Shown here: positions 58,030-64,000 of the stretch, piece by piece
Position numbering within the stretch: position 1 is the stretch's first letter
Layout of the letters: the number at the start of each line of letters is the position of its first letter
Assembly: GCF_016808335.1 (NCBI RefSeq)
Contig: NC_053142.1
Span: forward strand, 46,844,198 to 46,908,197
DNA length: 64,000 nt
Reading direction: 5' to 3'
Origin: Panicum virgatum
Taxonomy: Eukaryota; Streptophyta; Magnoliopsida; Poales; Poaceae
Program-made: the position numbers and the translations under genes
The notes under the pieces: generated by a model
Database searches by the model: none
What the model was told of the DNA's origin: nothing
The model's input: only the letters and a program-made list of their open reading frames with translations

Positions 58030-58421
58030 GATCACGACTTCACCTTTTGCATATAGCGCAAGGGAACATTTAAGCCAATAACCTTAATGGACCAGCTTCC
58101 GCGTCCGTTCCAGCGCGCCGGTGCGCGCGTGTCACGCCCGCCTGCCCGTCCGCGCCACGTTTCTGTGATGCAATTGTTTCTAATCGCAGAACGCGATACA
58201 TAGACGCCCCCCGCGGCGGTGGCTGCAATCCGATAGAGATTGATTTGCCTCACCCGTCGCCGCTGGAAGTCAGGCGGGTCGCTAGGGCGGATGCGGCTGG
58301 GAGTCATAATTATTTCAATGTTTAAGATTAACATAATCAATTAATTAATTAAGAAATGGATGGCTGGGAATCATTTGAGGTCTTACCTCCTGGGAGGTAA
58401 CCGGTGTACCGTAGCGTCGCC
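58030..58421. other. right terminal region of the 5.45-kb element
   Basis: A GC-rich 200-bp patch with no gene, an (AATT)n run near 58335, and the terminal hairpin and inverted repeat. Confidence 0.45.
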
Positions 58422-59573
58422 CATCATTAATCGCATCTGGAAGAACAAATTTCTCCAACCACGTTTAAAAACGTTTGCTTGGAGACTCCTCAGACAGGCT
58501 CTTGCTACAGGGGAACGAGCAGCAAGATTCTCAAAACATATCGACGCGAAGTGCTCACGCTGTGGGCAATTAGACAGATAACCATTTATTCTTCCTATGC
58601 AGCTTTTCCAGAGCAATATGGTTTGCAGCATCTCCATCCATTAGATCAGATCAGCTACCAACAGGTATGCAGGGAATCCAGGAGCAGGTAACTCATTTGT
58701 TCAGCACCTTTTTGCAGCACCAGCAGCAGGAAAGAATCCTTTGGACCCTTTGGTTCATATGGAAAGCAAGAAATGAGCACAGATTCCACCGCAGGGACTG
58801 GACGATCAACCAGGTAATTCAGCAGGTTACGAACGAAATGACAGGTCCTCACCTGCAGGAAACAAGGCCGGCGACGGACACCAACCTACAGAATGCTATG
58901 TGCACGCAGCTAACGAATTGTGCAGGCCCAGGAAGCCATGAGCACGCACCACCAAATGCTGCTCCTTCTATATCTCCACAACAACTGTTTAACTCTGCAG
59001 GTCCAAGGTGCTTTGTCGATGCGGCAATCCAATCGGTGACGGCAAGATATTTAACGCGGAGAGCTGGCCTTGGCATCTTCATCCTCAACCCACACGCAGC
59101 CATCCAGCATGGCATATTGATCCAAGCTGAAGCACAGGCAGACGACGCTCTACAGGCTGAAGCCCAGGCGCTTGTTCTGGCATCCGCCGTGACCAGCAAG
59201 CTCAACATGGCGAACACTGTCTTCCTGTCGGACAGTCAACTACTGATTACCGCACTCAACAACGAAGACCCAATTCAAGCATCTCCGGACTACAGGATCA
59301 GACCACATCTATCACAGATTACCACCGCCAACAAAAACAAAGGAGTGCACTACATCAAGATCCCAAGAACGCACAACTCTCAAGCCCATAGACTTGCCAG
59401 GCAGGCTTTAAACACACCACCAAATTCATCTTGCCTGTACTCTTGCTTCTATCTTGGCCACTCCTCGCAATGTCCGGTGCACCATGCACTGCAGTCCTTC
59501 CAATGGGGCCCCATTAGCCTCATCTCTGTAATTTGTGTTTAACTTTCCAAATAATATTACCAAGTATAAAAAA
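58422..59573 (+). pseudogene. L1-type LINE, right part: RT zinc finger and RNase H
   Basis: Continues the LINE: INRIWKNKFLQPRLKTFAWR and CSRCGQLD belong to the zinc-binding RT domain (PF13966). A frameshift or stop lies near 58585. The next frame runs HLFSTFLQHQQQERILWTLW and then an RNase H of RVT_3 type (CFVDAAIQS, ADDALQAEAQALVLAS, SDSQLLITALN, HNSQAHRLARQAL), ending with a stop at 59540. A short 3' tail ends in an A run (59568-59574), after which AATGTATG repeats the sequence at 49556. Confidence 0.85.
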
Positions 59574-59582
59574 AATGTATGC

Positions 59583-59993
59583 ACGCAGCTGCACAGTGCA
59601 CACACGTAGGTAGTATAGGCAGGCCTTCCTGAACTTTCGAACAGATCGCCGCGCTAGCTCTGAAATGGTTTGACTTGGCGTGACGGCCCCTCCGGGCAGG
59701 GAAAAAAAGAAAGAAAGAAAAAGCCCGGGACAGCAACACACGCCAGAGCGGCGCACGCGTCACCACGTGTCCTCTTCCCGATCTTGCACCGCAACGTGTC
59801 TCCGGACGTGTCACCTCGCTCGTCCCCTCCGTTCCACCTCCATATAAACACACCGCACGATCATCCCCGCTTCTACCCCCGTGCGAGCTCACCATCCTGA
59901 AATCTATCCATGACCATTAGCTCGATCTGATCCAATCCGAGGTATCCTCGCCCCTCGAAGCACGATCTCGCCGGTTAGTCGTCGACGCCGTCT
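59583..59993 (+). promoter_or_regulatory. promoter and leader of the LEA gene
   Basis: TATAAAC at 59843-59848 sits about 150 bases before the ATG. Upstream, CACGTGTCC (59764-59772) contains an ACGT core like an ABA-response element, fitting a LEA gene, and a second ACGTGTC lies near 59793-59810. The LINE ends only about 270 bases before the TATA box. Confidence 0.55.
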
Positions 59994-60990
59994 ATGTCCA
60001 GGCCGATGGCCGCCATGCTGCTCGGGGACGCGCGCGCCGCCGGCGCCGCCAAGCTCGCCGGCAGCACCACCGTTAAGCAAGCTCTTGTTCCCACTCATGC
60101 GTGTTTCCTTCCTCCCCGGCCGCAGCCGGCGAGCTGGGGCCGCCTCTGCTTGCAGACCGCGCCAAGATCGTCTCAGGTATGCACTCTGCTGGGTCGTTGG
60201 CAGAGCAGGTTGACCTCTGCGATTTCGTCCGGGATGGACGCTGACACGGATGCGTGATCTTGTTGCTCAGGCGTACAACAACGCGGCGGACGACCGGAGG
60301 GACATCAGGGACAAGTACAAGGGCGCGGCGGAGGAGGCGAAGGACGCCACCGGCGACGCCAAGGAGCACGTGAAGGGGATGGCCGGGGAGGCGAAGGACA
60401 GGGCGCAGGACATGACCGGCCGCGTGGCGAACCAGGCGTCGGACATGGCGGGGAGGGCCAAGGACCAGACCAAGGGCATGGCGGAGGAAGCCGCGGACAC
60501 CGCGTCCCGGGTGGCGGACAGGGCGAAGCACGAGACCAAGGACGCGGCGCGGGAGGCCGCGGACCGGGCGGGGCCCGCCAAGGAGCTGGGGCACGAGGCC
60601 GCGCGCCGGGCGCAGGAGGCGGCGCGGGCGGCCAAGGACCGGACGGGGGAGGCGGCGGAGCGGGCCATGGACACCGCCGGCGAGGCCAATGACCGCGCCG
60701 TGGAGGGGACCATGCCGGCCGGGGAGGTGGTGGTGGAGATGACCAAGGAGGGCGCGAGCAAGGTGGCCGAGACGGCGCAGGCGATCGGGGAGAAGGCGAA
60801 GCAGGCGGCGCGGGGCACCTGGGACGCCGCAAAGGAGACCGCGCAGAGCGTCAAGGACAGCGTGGTCCCCGACGCGGAGGACGTGGACGCCGCCGTGAAG
60901 GAGCGGGACCGGATCGCCCGGGAGATGGACAGGTTGGAGCAGGAGCGGAACAAGAGGGAGGCCAGGGAGAAGGGCTCGGGCTTGCCGTAG
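59994..60990 (+). CDS. late embryogenesis abundant protein (LEA_4 / group 3)
   Basis: Two exons, 59994-60176 and 60271-60990, joined in phase through a GT-AG intron, give 300 residues. The N-terminal 60 residues are Arg/Ala/Ser-rich with few acids (PASWGRLCLQTAPRSSQ) and look like an organelle transit peptide. The body is many 11-residue-type amphipathic repeats rich in Ala, Lys, Asp and Glu (AEEAKDATGDAKEHVKG, GRAKDQTKGMAEEAADTA, AREAADRAG), then a charged coiled-coil tail (RDRIAREMDRLEQERNKREA). Such proteins protect membranes and enzymes during drying, often in mitochondria. A further 54-base intron (60072-60125) is possible and would keep the frame. No lesion was seen. Confidence 0.88.
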
Positions 60991-61689
60991 GCCCGTAGAC
61001 GAAGTGCCTAGCTCAACGCTTGCCAGCCTCCACTTGAGCTGAATTTCACCTTCGCTAGTTGAATAATGTTTGGCAAAAGATCATGCATGTCATGTGCCGG
61101 TTTGTCTTGTGTTTGATCAACACATCGAAGCTCTGCACTGTGCACGAACTGCTGGTGTACTCAGCATCGGACCTGTTTAGCAAAAGCAGGGATCTTCGTT
61201 TTTTCTTCTTTAATTTTCAGACCAGTTTAGCAAAAGCAGGGATCTTCGTTTTTTTTCTTTCTTTAATTTTCAGAAGCATGAATCTGAACTGCTTCAACTA
61301 CACAGATGCTTGAACATATACCCTCTGCAAAGAGAGATCAAAAGCTCAAATCGATACTGAACGGGGCAACCTGCTATGACCTTTGCATCAAGATCGATCC
61401 GGGGCTTTACACTTTTGGTTCAAGTGCTCCCCTCGTGCAGTTCATGGAATGAAAAAACAATGGGAACTGCATGAACTCTGGGAAATGGTAATGCAGATGC
61501 AGGAAAACATGCGAACAGAACAAAACGTGACAATCCAAAGCCAAGCCTGACTTCGGATTCGTCACAAAATATGAACAGGAAATACACTTCCATGCAAATA
61601 GCACAAATGCTGCACTGATGCCAACTGGCCATTTTTCACCAGTATCTCACAAATCACAAATAGCAAAAAGATCTTACACTACGTTTGGA
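60991..61689. other. LEA 3' region
   Basis: Likely 3' untranslated sequence to about 61170, then AT-rich sequence without a supported gene. Confidence 0.45.
61171..61273. repeat. two direct copies of a 50-bp unit
   Basis: Each copy contains GTTTAGCAAAAGCAGGGATC and ends in a T-rich stretch with TTTAATTTTCAG (61171-61220 and 61221-61273). Confidence 0.9.
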
Positions 61690-62844
61690 TGTTGATATTT
61701 AGGGCTAGAATTCGGTTTTTGGCATTGGGTACCTGCTAATACCTGTTGTTTGGATGGTTTTGGTATTCGCAGGTGGAATCGCGCTCCAATACCCCCGAAA
61801 TATTTGCCCACTCTTGCGCGAGCCGGTCTCCAATGCCCGAGCTCTCCCGCATGGGCCGCCCGGCCCTAGCCCGATGCGGCTCAGCCCGAAGCGGCCCGGC
61901 ACTATCAAACTATCAGGTCCGATAGTGTCGGGCCCGTTGGGCCATCGTGCCGAACTGGCGGCCCAGACCCGACACTAATGCCTTTTTATAGGGCCGGGCT
62001 GGCACGACAGCCCGACTAGCCCATCGAGCTGTGACGGCCCAGCTGGGCATCCTAGGCCTCAAGCGACGACCAGGCTAGTGGCCAGGGGCGGCGACGACCG
62101 GCGCGACCGCCGGGCCGGGGGCGGCGGCCGGGGCAGACACCGAGCGGGGCCAGAGGTGGCGCCAGGCGGGGGCGAGCGGCCGCGTGGCGACTGGAGGCGG
62201 CGGCGGCCCGGGCGAACACCAAGCGGGGGCCAGAGATGGCGGCCCGGGCGAACACCAAGCGGGGGCCAGAGATGGCGCTAGGCAGGGGCGCGCGCGGCCA
62301 CGCGGGGCCCGGAGGCGGTGGACGGCCGAGGGTGGCTAGGACGGGAGTGCGCGGGCGCGCGGGGCGGAGGTGAGCGGCGTGCATCAGGAGAGGAGAGGGA
62401 GGGGCGGCTGGGGTGGAAAGAAATAAGAGGGTAGAAATTAGGATTTGATGATTTTATATGTGGGAGGGGAAGAAGGAAAGGGAGGTGGGCTGCTGGGACA
62501 TAAATGCCACGGGTCGCTATCGGGCCGGCCCATTTGTCGTGCCGTGCTTCGGGTCGGCACTATGGGCCAAGGTGGCGGCCGAAGCACTAACCCATTATCT
62601 GGCCAGGCCGGCTCGAGGCACTATGGATCGGGCCTAGGGCTAGGCTTGGGTCGTGCTTTTTAGGGTCGAGCCTCCAGCCGCCCATCGCGCTCAGTCCATT
62701 TGGAAATCTATACCCCCCTAGGTTGGGCCCCCAAACCCAGATATATGCATATAGATATGTATGTCAGCCAGTCAGCTACTCATCGATCAGCTTGTTTGCC
62801 TGTCAGCTACTCACGCTTTTTGAAGATCAGTCGTCTAACTGGTT
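61690..62844. other. repeat-rich noncoding region with GGCCCGGCAC motifs
   Basis: Sequence rich in GGCCCGGCAC, CGGGCC and GTGCCG motifs at about 61860-62040 and 62520-62660 flanks a GC-rich core. This fits a nonautonomous transposon, but the ends were not fixed. At 62121-62273 a 36-bp unit (GCGAACACCAAGCGGGGGCC core) occurs two to three times. Confidence 0.45.
62202..62273. repeat. 36-bp tandem repeat
   Basis: Two identical copies (62202-62237 and 62238-62273), with a diverged third copy near 62121-62156. Confidence 0.85.
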
Positions 62845-62931
62845 GGTGTTTTGGTCAAAAACGGATGATAGGTTACTGATAGGTGCTTTGGTAAAAATCG
62901 AATGATAGGTTACCGATTGGTGCTTTGGTAG
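62845..62931. repeat. 37-bp tandem repeat
   Basis: GGTGYTTTGGT begins each unit, at 62845, 62882 and 62919 (partial). GATGATAGGTTAC or AATGATAGGTTAC lies inside. Confidence 0.8.
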
Positions 62932-63090
62932 TCACTTGTTTTGCTCCTTTTCAAAAATTAAAAAATGAAAACATCTTCGATGTAAGTTTAATTGGTGATT
63001 AGATTAATCAACAATGGCTTGAATGTTTTATAAATCTAATAATTATTCATGTATTTTTTTGGTTTATAAAACATGAAGTTGTTTCCTCAG
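62932..63090. other. AT-rich spacer before the LTR
   Basis: No feature was seen. The last five bases, CTCAG (63086-63090), are the expected target duplication of the LTR element that follows. Confidence 0.4.
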
Positions 63091-64000
63091 TGTCAGGGAC
63101 CACGATTAGGGACACCCTAATCGGGGTACCCAAGTCACCCTAAAAACACAAACACATGTTAGGCGACTGAGCCCACGAAGGCTCACGGCCTCCTTCCATT
63201 CTGGAAGAAAAGAAATGACTCAAAAAAGCCTAGCACGCGGCCCATCCGCACCCCCCTCAGACCCGCGGGGCGATCTCCGCCTCGCTCGAGGGCTCCCATC
63301 AAGACCCTCGAGCGGGCAACACATCTCCGCCTCGCTCGAGGGTAGCGAACCTACCCTCGAGCAGGGCGAATCATCTCCACCTCGCTCGAGGCCAACCCTT
63401 AACGAAGGAGACAAAACGGCCCTGCCGCTCACCCGCCCGTCGTACGGAGGTATTGAATGACAACCACTCCTCACAGCGCCCAGGACATATGGCGTCAGAT
63501 CACCATTCCCCATAGTGGCTGTGACCGGAGTCCCGTCCGCCAACTCCGGTCACTGCTCCGCCATCCCGGACGCTGTGCCGGCACTGAGGAATCTGCGACG
63601 CGGGACGAGACGTGCTCGGCACAGCTCCCGTCACTATTCTACCAACTCCTGCTGACCGGACTCCACCTCACCATACGTATGGCCCCGGACCCGCCCCCTG
63701 CTCGGGAAGGGGTCCGACGTCGCCACGTGCCCCTCAAGGAGGGATGCTCAGCACTAGCAGTCGGAGGCCCGGACCTCCCCCCTCGAGGGGTCCGGGATCT
63801 CCATGTGACTCCCGGACCTTCTTAGTGCACGCGCTAGCGCTCCGCCCAGGGGGGTCCGGGACCACCACGCGCCCCGTTACCGCTGGCACACATATGTATG
63901 CAAGACCCTGACCTACAGGGCCCACGGAGCGCCACCACGCCACATCTGGAGGACTGTACACTCTACAGCGACGACCACGCCGCCTGCTGAGGCTGGCAGG
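63091..64000 (+). repeat. Tat-type LTR, cut by the window edge
   Basis: Begins TGTCAGGGACCACGATTAGG and matches the first several hundred bases of the LTR at 13276, including the CCGCCTCGCTCGAGG blocks (about 63270-63390). No TATA box is reached before the window ends. It may be a 5' LTR or a solo LTR. Confidence 0.8.

Larger units (their letters stand above)
52967..58421. mobile_element. 5.45-kb inverted-repeat element inside the LINE
   Basis: Both ends carry GCTACGGTACACCG in inverse orientation (52974-52987 and 58402-58415). A hairpin lies close to each (TTACCTCTTAGGAGGTAA and TTACCTCCTGGGAGGTAA). CATCAT flanks both sides (52961-52966 and 58422-58427). Removing the element and one CATCAT restores the LINE reading frame. 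Contents: AT-rich left arm, a CACTA terminus, GC-rich gene-like pieces, minus-strand exons of a transposon protein, and a repeat array. The class is uncertain; Mutator-like is the best guess from the cargo. Confidence 0.75.

Overview
This is nuclear DNA from a grass, most likely a panicoid such as sorghum, sugarcane, maize or a relative. The support is intron-rich plant genes with GT-AG introns, very GC-rich first exons, Tourist-like MITEs and nested Tat and SIRE-like LTR retrotransposons. No database search was possible, so the species is inference. No bacterial genes, CRISPR arrays, tRNAs or rRNAs were seen.

Layout. 1-14574 is a three-layer nest of LTR retrotransposons: a Tat-type Ty3/gypsy element on the minus strand sits in a SIRE-like Ty1/copia element on the minus strand, which sits in the 3' half of another Tat-type element on the plus strand. 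15249-20382 is a minus-strand gene pairing two LSD1-like zinc ribbons with a plant transposase (Transposase_24) body. A broken paralog lies head-to-head with it at about 22020-23010. 21100-29930 otherwise holds tandem repeats, diverged GC-rich duplicated modules and MITEs. 30425-31054 is an intronless ERF repressor, and 33903-36888 is a ten-exon organellar methionine aminopeptidase.

38154-47884 is the most unusual region. A yellow stripe-like (YSL) metal-chelate transporter gene lies in three pieces, with the middle piece inverted. The joints carry Mutator-like termini and duplicated gene sequence of 9-10 bp. This fits two inverted MULE copies recombining and flipping the middle exons. The larger hybrid element (40171-47583) still carries a decayed FAR1/MULE transposase gene.

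48369-49510 is a Tat-type LTR fragment. 49564-59573 is an L1-type LINE split by a 5.45-kb element (52967-58421) that has inverted-repeat ends, an unpaired CACTA terminus, gene-like fragments and a long array of GAACATTTGAAAATGTTC-like repeats. 59994-60990 is a LEA gene. 61690-63090 holds low-complexity repeats, and 63091-64000 is the start of another Tat-type LTR.

The genes that look intact (ERF, methionine aminopeptidase, LEA) are unrelated single genes. The rest of the window records transposon nesting, gene breakage and repeated element decay.
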